Source of the DNA: Homoserinimonas sp044769865
GTDB taxonomy: Bacteria > Actinomycetota > Actinomycetes > Actinomycetales > Microbacteriaceae
NCBI RefSeq assembly: GCF_044769865.1
Contig: NZ_JBIZWA010000001.1
Coordinates: 1,736,001 to 1,800,000, forward strand
Reading direction: 5' to 3'
Length of the DNA: 64,000 nucleotides
A model generated the notes under the pieces. It saw only the letters and a list, made by a program, of their open reading frames with translations, was not told the origin of the DNA and did no database searches. A program made the position numbers and the translations under genes. Below are positions 25,391 through 34,108 of the stretch, piece after piece; within the stretch, counting starts at the first letter, position 1; every line of letters starts with the position of its first letter.

Positions 25391-26890
25391 ATGAAGCTTG
25401 AGCTGCGAGGGGTCACCAAGCGCTTCGGCGCACTCGTCGCCAACGACCACATCGATCTCGTCGTCGAGGCGGGGGAGATCCACTGCCTCCTCGGAGAGAA
25501 CGGGGCGGGCAAGTCCACGCTCATGAATGTGCTCTACGGTCTCTACGAAGCCGACGAGGGCGAGATCCTCCTCGACGGTGCCGTGCAGAACTTCTCGGGG
25601 CCCGGCGACGCAATGGCGGCGGGCATCGGCATGGTGCACCAGCACTTCATGCTCATCCCCGTCTTCACTGTTGCCGAGAACGTCATGCTCGGTCACGAGC
25701 AGACGAAGGGCGGGGTCTTCCTCGACCTCGATGGCGCCCGTGCCAAGGTGCGCGAGATCTCTGAGCGTTTCGGCTTCAACATCGACCCCGACGCCGTCGT
25801 CGGCGACCTTCCCGTCGGTTCGCAACAACGCGTCGAGATCATCAAGGCGCTCTCCCGCGAGGCCAAGGTGCTCGTGCTCGACGAGCCGACCGCCGTGCTC
25901 ACGCCGCAGGAGACCGACGAGCTCATGGAGATCATGCGTCAGCTCAAGGAGAGCGGCACCTCCATCGTCTTCATCACGCACAAGCTTCGCGAGGTGCGGG
26001 CCGTTGCCGACCGCATCACCGTCATTCGCCTCGGCAAGGTCGTCGGCACCGCGCTCCCCAGCGAGAGCACGACGGAGCTCGCCTCCAAGATGGTCGGCCG
26101 CTCCGTCGACCTCAGCGTCGACAAGGCGCCGCCGACACTCGGCGACCCGACCTTCGAGGTGCAGAACCTCACGGTCTTCGACGCGAACGGCAACCGCGTG
26201 GTCGACGACCTCAGCTTCGACATCCGCCAGGGCGAGATCGTCGTCATCGCGGGCGTGCAGGGCAACGGCCAGACCGAACTGACGGAAGCCATCCTCGGCC
26301 TGCAGAAGAAGACCGCCGGCAGCATCCGCCTCGATGGCAAGGAACTGCTCGGCCGCAGCGTCAAGCAGGTGCTCGACGCTGGCGTCGGCTTCGTGCCGGA
26401 GGACCGCACGGAGGATGGCCTCGTGGCCGAGTTCACGATCGCCGAGAACGCCGTGCTCGACCGCTTCGACCGTGCACCATTCGCCCGGGGCCTGTCGCTC
26501 GCGCTCGGCGAGATCCGCGCCTTCGCGGAGCGGGTCGTCGGCGAATACGACGTGCGCACCCCGTCGATCGACACCCACGCAGGCCGCCTCTCCGGCGGCA
26601 ACCAGCAGAAGGTCGTGCTCGCGCGTGAGCTGGAGCGTGACCTGCGAATCTTCATCGCGTCGCAGCCGACCCGAGGACTCGACGTCGGCTCCATCGAGTT
26701 CGTGCACGAACAGATCGTGCGGGCCCGGGACTCCGGCATCCCCGTGCTGATCGTCTCCACCGAACTCGACGAGGTCGTCGAGCTCGCCGACCGCATCATG
26801 GTCATGTACCGCGGCAGGAGCGTCGGCATCGTCGAGCCCACCACAGCGAGAGAGGTCATCGGCCAGATGATGGCGGGAATTCCAGCATGA
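25391..26890 (+). CDS. Nucleoside ABC importer, duplicated ATP-binding protein
   Basis: The 499-residue protein has two fused ABC domains, as in NupO/YufO and sugar importers of the RbsA type. The first half has Walker A GENGAGKST, signature PVGSQQRVEI and Walker B LVLDEPTAVLTPQE. The second has a degenerate P-loop VQGNGQTELTEAI, signature LSGGNQQKVVLARE and RIFIASQPTRGLDVGS. The asymmetry is normal for the group. ATG 25391 follows GGGAGAA. Its stop overlaps the permease start (ATGA). Confidence 0.93.
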   Translation: MKLELRGVTKRFGALVANDHIDLVVEAGEIHCLLGENGAGKSTLMNVLYGLYEADEGEILLDGAVQNFSGPGDAMAAGIGMVHQHFMLIPVFTVAENVMLGHEQTKGGVFLDLDGARAKVREISERFGFNIDPDAVVGDLPVGSQQRVEIIKALSREAKVLVLDEPTAVLTPQETDELMEIMRQLKESGTSIVFITHKLREVRAVADRITVIRLGKVVGTALPSESTTELASKMVGRSVDLSVDKAPPTLGDPTFEVQNLTVFDANGNRVVDDLSFDIRQGEIVVIAGVQGNGQTELTEAILGLQKKTAGSIRLDGKELLGRSVKQVLDAGVGFVPEDRTEDGLVAEFTIAENAVLDRFDRAPFARGLSLALGEIRAFAERVVGEYDVRTPSIDTHAGRLSGGNQQKVVLARELERDLRIFIASQPTRGLDVGSIEFVHEQIVRARDSGIPVLIVSTELDEVVELADRIMVMYRGRSVGIVEPTTAREVIGQMMAGIPA

Positions 26891-28227
26891 GCACCCTGAC
26901 ACCCAACATCGAGCCTCCTGTCACCCCAGAAGAGAAGGCGCCTGCCGCTGACAACCGCTGGGAGGGCGCGTGGCGTGACATCCTCGGCGGCGGCCTCGTG
27001 CGGTCGGTGCTCGCGGTCGTGCTCGCGCTCTTCATCGGAAGCCTCCTCGTCGTCATCGTGAACGAAGACGTGCAGGCGGCCGCCGGCTACTTCTTCTCGC
27101 GCCCGAGTGACCTTCTCTCGGCGGCGTGGGAAACGATCGCCGGTGCCTTCCGCGCCATGTGGGAGGGTGCGGTCTTCAGCCCTCGCGGAGGCTTCAAGCC
27201 GCTCCTGTCCACCCTGTCGTGGGCGAGCCCCCTCATCGCCGCCGGCCTCGGCCTCGCGGTCGGCTTCAAGGCGGGCCTCTTCAACATCGGTGGCCGCGGG
27301 CAGATGCTCATCGCCGCCCTCTTCGTCGGCTTCGTGGGGTCCAACCTCGACATGCCCTTCGGCCTGCACCTCGCGGTCGCCGTGCTCGGTGGCATCGTCG
27401 GTGGCGCCCTGTGGGCATCCGTCGTCGGAGTGCTGAAGGCTCGCACAGGCGCGCACGAGGTCATCGTCACGATCATGCTCAACTTCGTGGCGCTCTACCT
27501 CGTCACCTGGCTGCTGAAGACGCCCGTCTTCCAGGCAGAGAATGCCGGCGGTAACGCGAAGGCGAAGGCGATCGACAGCACGGCCGTATTCCCGACGCTC
27601 ATTCCCGGCACCGACCTCGACATCGGCTTCGTGCTGGCCCTCATCGCGGCCCTCGTCTACTGGTGGCTCATGGAGCGCTCGACGACCGGTTTCCGCATCC
27701 GTGCCGTGGGTCTCAACCCGCACGCGGCCCGCACCGCCGGCATCAATATCGGACGCACCTACGTCGTGACTCTCGCGGCATCCGGTGCCTTCATCGGCCT
27801 CGCCGGCGCCATGCAGGTGCTCGGCAAGGTGCCCGCCGGATGGACGCCCACGGTCGACGCCGGCATCGGCTTCGACGCGATCACGGTCGCGCTCCTCGGT
27901 GCCAACAGCGCCGTCGGTATTGTCTTCGCCGGCCTGCTCTTCGGCGCCCTCAAGGCCGGAAGCTTCCCCATGCAGATCGCGGAGGGCATCCCGATCGACA
28001 TTGTGGCGGTCATCCAGGGGCTCATCGTGCTCTTCATCGCCGCCCCGCCGCTCGTTCGCGCTATCTTCCGGCTGCCGCAGCCGACCAGGCGCGGCCTGCG
28101 TGACCGTCTGAGGCGACCAGCGCCGCAGACGCCCGCCGCCCAGATCCAAAGCGCAAGCATTGACCAGAGCGCAAGCACTGAGCAGGGCGCAAGCATTGAC
28201 CAGAGCGCAAGCACGGAGGAGAAGTGA
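26887..28227 (+). CDS. Nucleoside ABC importer permease (NupP/YufP-like)
   Basis: The 446-residue permease is of the BPD_transp_2 type. A long first span, VLAVVLALFIGSLLVVIV, precedes the core, which has FKAGLFNIGGRGQMLIAAL, GAHEVIVTIMLNFVALYL and RAVGLNPHAARTAGI (coupling helix). The C-terminus is odd: four 6-residue repeats (SASIDQ, SASTEQ, GASIDQ, SASTEE) encoded by an 18-bp tandem repeat. ATGA and TGATG overlaps join it to the ATPase and to the next permease. Confidence 0.93.
   Translation: MSTLTPNIEPPVTPEEKAPAADNRWEGAWRDILGGGLVRSVLAVVLALFIGSLLVVIVNEDVQAAAGYFFSRPSDLLSAAWETIAGAFRAMWEGAVFSPRGGFKPLLSTLSWASPLIAAGLGLAVGFKAGLFNIGGRGQMLIAALFVGFVGSNLDMPFGLHLAVAVLGGIVGGALWASVVGVLKARTGAHEVIVTIMLNFVALYLVTWLLKTPVFQAENAGGNAKAKAIDSTAVFPTLIPGTDLDIGFVLALIAALVYWWLMERSTTGFRIRAVGLNPHAARTAGINIGRTYVVTLAASGAFIGLAGAMQVLGKVPAGWTPTVDAGIGFDAITVALLGANSAVGIVFAGLLFGALKAGSFPMQIAEGIPIDIVAVIQGLIVLFIAAPPLVRAIFRLPQPTRRGLRDRLRRPAPQTPAAQIQSASIDQSASTEQGASIDQSASTEEK
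28150..28221 (+). repeat. Four tandem 18-bp repeats at the 3' end of the permease gene
   Basis: The unit AGCGCAAGCATTGACCAG alternates with AGCGCAAGCACTGAGCAG, repeated four times in frame to give SASIDQ/SASTEQ hexapeptides. The alternating pattern suggests duplication of a 36-bp dimer. The number of copies may vary between strains. Confidence 0.85.
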
Positions 28228-29507
28228 TGAGCACTGCGACCATCACCGAGGCGGATGCCCGTGCATCCGCCATCGAGACACCGCGCAACTGGAAGGCCCC
28301 CATCGCCTTCGGCGTGTTCGCCGTCGTCTCCTTCGTCGTCTTCGGCCTGCTGGGCCGTGAGGGCACCAGCCGGCTGACCTTCGCGAGCAGCACCGACTTC
28401 TTCACGATCACACCGATCGAAGTGCCGAGCCAGGTCGCCGGGATCATTGTCGGCGTCGTGCTGATCGCCCTTGCCTCGGTGTCCGCCTGGTTGACGTGGC
28501 AGCGGCGTCCAGCAGCCCCCATGTGGATGCTGCTGGTCTTCGGCGTCTTCTTCGTCTTCGGCCTGCTGGTGTGGATCGGCACGGGGGCCACCGTGCCCGT
28601 CGTGTGGCTCCTCACGGGCACCCTCGCGCTCGCGACCCCGCTCGTCTTCGGCGCCATGGCCGGGGTTATCAGCGAGCGCGTCGGCGTCGTCAATATTGCG
28701 ATCGAGGGCCAGCTCCTCGCGGGCGCGTTCACCTCGGCGCTCGTCGCGTCGCTCACGCAGAACCCCTTCATGGGCCTGCTCGCGGCGCTCGTCGCGGGAG
28801 CGCTCGTCTCGATCATCCTCGCGGTGTTCTCGATCAAGTACCTGGTGGAGCAGGTCGTCGTCGGTGTCGTGCTCAACATGCTCGTCATCGGCCTCACGAG
28901 CTTCCTGTACTCCTCGGTGCTCAACAAGAACCCGAGCGTGCTGAACTCGCCCGTCAAGTTCACGCGCGAGCCGATCCCGTTCCTCTCCGAGATTCCGGTG
29001 ATCGGTCCGCTGCTGTTCAACAACACGGCGATCACCTACCTGATGTTCATCACGGTCGCGGTGGTCTACATCGGCCTCTTCCATACCCGCTGGGGCCTGC
29101 GCGTGCGGGCCGTCGGTGAGCACCCGAAGGCGGCCGACACGGTCGGCATCAAGGTCAACGCGACCCGCTTCTGGAACGTGCTCCTTGGTGGCGCTGTTGC
29201 CGGAATGGGTGGGGCCTTCTTCACGCTCGGTGCTGTCGGCGCCTTCGGCAAGGAGATGACGAGTGGCCAGGGCTACATCGCCCTCGCGGCGCTCATCTTC
29301 GGCCGGTGGAACCCACTGTGGGCCGCCCTCGCGGCACTCCTCTTCGGGTTCGCGATCAACATCAAGACGCTCGTCACGCAGGTGGGCGCCGACATCCCGA
29401 CCGAGTTCCTGTCGATGATCCCGTACCTCGTCACGATCCTCGCGGTCGCCGGTTTCGTCGGGCAGTCGAAGGCTCCTGCAGCATCCGGAAAGCCGTACCT
29501 GAAATGA
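28227..29507 (+). CDS. Nucleoside ABC importer second permease (NupQ/YufQ-like)
   Basis: The 426-residue partner permease is longer than the usual 310 residues because of an N-terminal extension with two or three extra spans. The core carries ISERVGVVNIAIEGQLLAGAF, VEQVVVGVVLNMLVIGLTSF, and the coupling segment RWGLRVRAVGEHPKAADTVGI, then GQGYIALAALIFGRWNP. The ATG at 28227 overlaps the upstream stop (TGATG). Its stop overlaps cdd (ATGA), so the importer and cytidine deaminase are made together. Confidence 0.93.
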   Translation: MSTATITEADARASAIETPRNWKAPIAFGVFAVVSFVVFGLLGREGTSRLTFASSTDFFTITPIEVPSQVAGIIVGVVLIALASVSAWLTWQRRPAAPMWMLLVFGVFFVFGLLVWIGTGATVPVVWLLTGTLALATPLVFGAMAGVISERVGVVNIAIEGQLLAGAFTSALVASLTQNPFMGLLAALVAGALVSIILAVFSIKYLVEQVVVGVVLNMLVIGLTSFLYSSVLNKNPSVLNSPVKFTREPIPFLSEIPVIGPLLFNNTAITYLMFITVAVVYIGLFHTRWGLRVRAVGEHPKAADTVGIKVNATRFWNVLLGGAVAGMGGAFFTLGAVGAFGKEMTSGQGYIALAALIFGRWNPLWAALAALLFGFAINIKTLVTQVGADIPTEFLSMIPYLVTILAVAGFVGQSKAPAASGKPYLK

Positions 29508-29914
29508 CAATCGACTGGAGTGAGCTCCGCACCGTCGCGCGTGCGGCCATGGAGAAGGCATACGTGCCCTATTCGAAGTTTCCGGTGGGGGTCGCGGCCC
29601 TCGTCGACGACGGCCGCATCGTGAGCGGATGCAACATCGAGAACGCCTCCTACGGCGTCACCCTCTGCGCTGAGTGCTCGCTCGTGAGCGACCTCATCAT
29701 GGGCGGGGGAGGTCGCCTCACGGCCTTCGTCTGTGTCGACGGCAACGGCGACGCGCTCATGCCGTGCGGACGCTGTCGCCAACTGCTCTTCGAGCACTCG
29801 GCCGAGGGCATGCTGCTCGAGACGGTGTCGGGCATCCGCACGATCGACGAGGTGTTGCCCGACGCCTTCGGCCCGCGCCAGCTCGACGACTACAGCGAAT
29901 CGCGCGGCGAGTAG
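29504..29914 (+). CDS. cdd: Cytidine deaminase
   Basis: The 136-residue homotetrameric-type enzyme turns (deoxy)cytidine into (deoxy)uridine. The substrate segment is YVPYSKFPVGVAALV, and GCNIENASYGVTLCAE contains the first zinc Cys and the catalytic Glu. PCGRCRQLLFE supplies the other two zinc cysteines. It is coupled to the permease by ATGA, which links uptake directly to breakdown. Confidence 0.96.
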   Translation: MTIDWSELRTVARAAMEKAYVPYSKFPVGVAALVDDGRIVSGCNIENASYGVTLCAECSLVSDLIMGGGGRLTAFVCVDGNGDALMPCGRCRQLLFEHSAEGMLLETVSGIRTIDEVLPDAFGPRQLDDYSESRGE

Positions 29915-29973
29915 CCCCACGAGGGCGGCTCGACGCCACCACGGCCGACCCGGCCAGATCAAGGAGCACTACC

Positions 29974-31266
<1,293 letters not shown>

Positions 31267-31286
31267 CCCGGGCATCCGTCTCCAGC

Positions 31287-31322
31287 TCATCCGCTCGCTC
31301 ATCCGCTCGCTCGTCCGCTCGT
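31287..31322 (+). repeat. Tandem ATCCGCTCGCTC repeats after deoA
   Basis: About three copies of a 12-bp unit, ATCCGCTCGCTC, the last imperfect, fill the spacer between the deoA stop and the repeat arms of AbiEi/DUF559 locus 2. No function is apparent. Confidence 0.7.
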
Positions 31323-31335
31323 CCTTTCCACTCTT

Positions 31336-31393
31336 GCGAGAGCGGCCAAATGGTTCAGCGGAGGGCTCTTGGGTGACCATTTGGCCACTCTCG
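31336..31393. repeat. Left inverted-repeat pair of AbiEi/DUF559 locus 2
   Basis: GCGAGAGCGGCCAAATGGTT (31336-31355) faces GACCATTTGGCCACTCTCG (31375-31393), which reversed reads CGAGAGTGGCCAAATGGTC. The arms form a long hairpin with a loop of about 20 bases. They end 6 bp from the stop codon of the broken gene. The same sequence recurs at 32418-32476. Confidence 0.8.
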
Positions 31394-31399
31394 TGCGCC

Positions 31400-32328
31400 C
31401 TACTCGGGCGCTGACCACCCGCGCCGCTGCAAGCGAAGCGTCAGGTGGCGGATGAAGTGGCGCGGGTCGCGGAGGTCGGTCCGTCCAGCGCGAAGGTGCA
31501 GCCATCCGGCGTTCTCGAGTCGCGGCACGCGGGCGAGGTCCTTCGCCCATTGCTTTGCGTCCGTGCGGTGTATGTCACCCTCATAGTCCGCGCTGACCAT
31601 GTACCGGCGCCAGCTGAGGTCGGTCATGGCAAGGAAGTTGCCGAGGCGGTCGTACAGCTCGATGTTCACGTCGGGCTCGGGCAGGCCGGCGTCGATGACA
31701 CTGCAGCGGATGAGTGACTCCGCCCACGAATCGGAGCGATCGGTCAGTCGACGTTCCGCCGCGAGCCGCTTCTCCCGCCACCGCCGGCCGCGATGCCGCT
31801 CGGCGGTCGCGCAGAACTGCGCCCTCGATGTGCGTGACAAGCGCGGACGCCTCCACCACAGCACAGAATCGCCAGCCGCGATCAGGTCGTGCAGGTTCAG
31901 CAGGCCGGCGAGGTCGCACCATGTCCGCGCCGGGGAGGTAACCCGCAGGCCCTCGAACTCCACGACATCTGTCTGGTCGATCAGCATGTGGTGCCCGCGG
32001 ATGCCGCGTCCCGAAGGCACGACCGAACCGGTGGGCACACTGACGTCAAGGGGACGGTCGGGCCTCTCGAGGGGGGGGTGGGGAGGGGGATGCCCCAGAG
32101 CCGCGCAGCCGTCACATGTGAGAAGAACGCGTGCCGTGACATCCGGCATGCGTAGGCGCGCGCGAGATCGAGCGTTGTTGTGGGTGGCGTAGGGGCTCGC
32201 ACAGCGTGGAACGGACGTGACAGGTCGGCGGAGCGCATGCGCCCCCGCGTGAGTCCATGTTCGTGGCCGCTCGCCACTGAGAACACCCGCTCCCGCAGGG
32301 GGTCGGGCAATTCATCGCGGCGCGGCAT
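31400..32328 (-). pseudogene. Frameshifted AbiEi-like / DUF559-family nuclease gene (locus 2)
   Basis: The 5' frame (ATG 32328, MPRRDELPDPL) encodes an AbiEi-type N-terminal region up to FFSHVTAARLWGIPLP. The 3' frame continues with RPLDVSVPTGSVVPSGRGIRG, VVEFEGLRVTSPARTWCDLAGLL, and a Vsr/DUF559-like nuclease end: TDLSWRRYMVSADYEGDIHR, then QWAKDLARVPRLENAGW. The frames change at a G8 run (32071-32078); one extra G restores a continuous protein of about 309 residues. The damage is a single base at a homopolymer, so it could be a recent mutation, a phase-variable switch, or an assembly error. It is homologous to locus 1 over its whole length and more distantly to the intact gene at 38425. Confidence 0.75.
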
Positions 32329-32417
32329 CACCCAAGCGTGGCCGGGAGACCGCTCGGGTTCTCGCTTTCCACAGCCAGCGCGACCGAGTTCGTCTTGTGA
32401 AGGTCACTTTCCGCATG

Positions 32418-32476
32418 GCGAGAGTGGTCAGATGGTCGCTTGAGCCTGCCAAACCAGACCATATGGCAACTCTCGG
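32418..32476. repeat. Right inverted-repeat pair of AbiEi/DUF559 locus 2
   Basis: GCGAGAGTGGTCAGATGGTC (32418-32437) faces GACCATATGGCAACTCTCGG (32457-32476) across a 19-base loop. Both arms are variants of the unit found on the other side of the gene. The right arm ends 16 bp before the -10 hexamer of add, over its -35 position. Confidence 0.8.
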
Positions 32477-32492
32477 GCGAGGGAAGGGGCGG

Positions 32493-32498
32493 TAGATT
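32493..32498 (+). promoter_or_regulatory. Putative -10 (TAGATT) of add
   Basis: TAGATT ends 6 bp before ATG 32505. The -35 position would fall at the edge of the right repeat arm of locus 2. Confidence 0.45.
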
Positions 32499-32504
32499 TG
32501 AGGG

Positions 32505-33626
32505 ATGACAACGTCGCCTGATGCCCCGCTGCTGCCCGGAGGGGTTGCCGAGATCGCCGCTCTGCCCAAGGTCTCGCTGCACGACCACCTCGATGGGGGA
32601 CTGCGGCCGCAGACGATCATCGAGCTGGCCGACGAGATCTCGCTCGACCTGCCGGCCACGGATGCCACGGCGCTGGCCGATTGGTTCGCCGAGAGTGCCG
32701 ACTCGGGGTCGCTCGTCGACTACCTCAAGACCTTCGATGTGACGACGGCCGTCATGCAGACCCGGCAGGGACTCGAGCGGGTCGCCCGCGAGTTCGTGCA
32801 TGACCTCGTCGCCGACGGGGTCATCTACGGCGAGATCCGCTGGGCGCCGGAGCAGCACCTCACTCGCGACCTCAGCCTCGATGAGGTCGTCGAGGCCGTG
32901 CAGGAGGGCCTGGATGCAGGCGTGACGGATGCCGCGCGCTCGGGTCACTCGATCCGGGTGGGCCAGCTCGTGACCGCGATGCGCCACGCTGACCGCGGCC
33001 TCGAGATCGCGGAGCTCGCCGTGCGGCACCGGGACAACGGGGTCGTGGGCTTCGACTTCGCTGGGGCCGAGGCGGGGTTCCCGCCGAGCCGGGCGCGGGC
33101 GGCGTTCGACTATCTCGCCGAGCAGCACTTCCCCGCCACCATCCACGCGGGCGAGGCTGACGGGCTCGACAGCATCCGCAGTGCCCTCGTCGACGGGCGT
33201 GCGCTGCGGCTCGGCCACGGGGTGCGCATCGCGGAGGACATCGAGATCGACAGCAGCGATGACGAGGCCACCTACGTGACGCTTGGCCGCCTGTCGCAGT
33301 GGGTCAAGGATCGCGAGATCGCGCTCGAGTTGAGCCCGTCGAGCAACCTCCAGACGGGGGCGATCGCGGCGTGGGGCGAAGAGATCGTCGACCACCCCTT
33401 CGACCTGCTCTACCAGCTGGGCTTCCGGGTCACGGTCAACACCGACAACCGGCTCATGAGCCGCACCTCGCTCACGGCGGAGCTCGCGCTCCTCTCCGAC
33501 GCGTTCGGCTATGACCGTGCCGACTTCGAGGTCTTCCAGCGCAACGCCGCTGCCGCTGCCTTCCTGCCGCTCGAGGAGCGACTCGATCTGCTGGATGCCA
33601 TCAGCGCCGGCTTCGAGGACGCCTGA
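32505..33626 (+). CDS. add: Adenosine deaminase
   Basis: The 373-residue metal-dependent hydrolase converts (deoxy)adenosine to (deoxy)inosine. The zinc and catalytic residues are in LPKVSLHDHLDGGLRP (HxH), FPATIHAGEADG (His and Glu), RLGHGVRI (His) and VTVNTDNRLMS (Asp). The product feeds the PNP encoded nearby on the other strand. TAGATT lies 6 bp before the ATG, and GAGGG is too close to serve as a ribosome binding site. The stop overlaps the next gene (TGATG). Confidence 0.95.
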   Translation: MTTSPDAPLLPGGVAEIAALPKVSLHDHLDGGLRPQTIIELADEISLDLPATDATALADWFAESADSGSLVDYLKTFDVTTAVMQTRQGLERVAREFVHDLVADGVIYGEIRWAPEQHLTRDLSLDEVVEAVQEGLDAGVTDAARSGHSIRVGQLVTAMRHADRGLEIAELAVRHRDNGVVGFDFAGAEAGFPPSRARAAFDYLAEQHFPATIHAGEADGLDSIRSALVDGRALRLGHGVRIAEDIEIDSSDDEATYVTLGRLSQWVKDREIALELSPSSNLQTGAIAAWGEEIVDHPFDLLYQLGFRVTVNTDNRLMSRTSLTAELALLSDAFGYDRADFEVFQRNAAAAAFLPLEERLDLLDAISAGFEDA

Positions 33627-34066
33627 TGCCGCTTCCCGCGATCGATCCATCGGGTGTCGTCATCCGCGCCGAGGCGAAGAACTGGCGTGATGCCGTGCGC
33701 CTCGCTGGCGACGCACTCGCGGCGGCAGGATTCGCGACTCCACGCTACTCCGACGAGATGGTGCGGATGATCGAGGAGCACGGCCCCTACGTCGTCATCG
33801 CTCCCGGGCTCGCGCTCGCGCATGCCCGCCCGGGACCCGAGGTGCTCGCGGACGGCCTCTCGGTCGTGACGCTGACCGAGTCGGTCGCATTCGGGCATCC
33901 GCACAACGACCCGGTCTCGGTCGTGTTGGGGCTTGCGGCGCTGCGCCCAGACACGCACCTGCCGTCGATCGCCGCGATCGCCAACATCTTCAATGACCCG
34001 GGCGCCATCGCAGCCCTGCGGAGCGCTCGTACGGCCGAGCAGGTGCTCGACATCATGGGCGGCTGA
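33626..34066 (+). CDS. Orphan PTS EIIA protein (fructose/mannitol/ascorbate type)
   Basis: The 146-residue EIIA domain of the PTS_EIIA_2 family has a phospho-His candidate in IAPGLALAHARPGP, with VAFGHPHNDPVSVVLGL later. The sequence is closest in style to the ascorbate/UlaC branch. No EIIB or EIIC gene is adjacent. It is translationally coupled to add (TGATG). It may serve a permease elsewhere or act as a regulatory phosphoprotein; I cannot tell which. Confidence 0.8.
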   Translation: MPLPAIDPSGVVIRAEAKNWRDAVRLAGDALAAAGFATPRYSDEMVRMIEEHGPYVVIAPGLALAHARPGPEVLADGLSVVTLTESVAFGHPHNDPVSVVLGLAALRPDTHLPSIAAIANIFNDPGAIAALRSARTAEQVLDIMGG

Positions 34067-34108
34067 GCCGCCAGCCCAAGACGAGGCCAGCGCCAGACGC
34101 AGCCAGCC

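Noticed and set aside
25939..28149. A 736-codon open frame on the minus strand opposite the ABC importer genes
   Set aside because: It is antisense to clear ATPase and permease genes and is rich in Asp, Glu, Arg and His, as expected from the reverse of GC-rich coding DNA; it has no domain.
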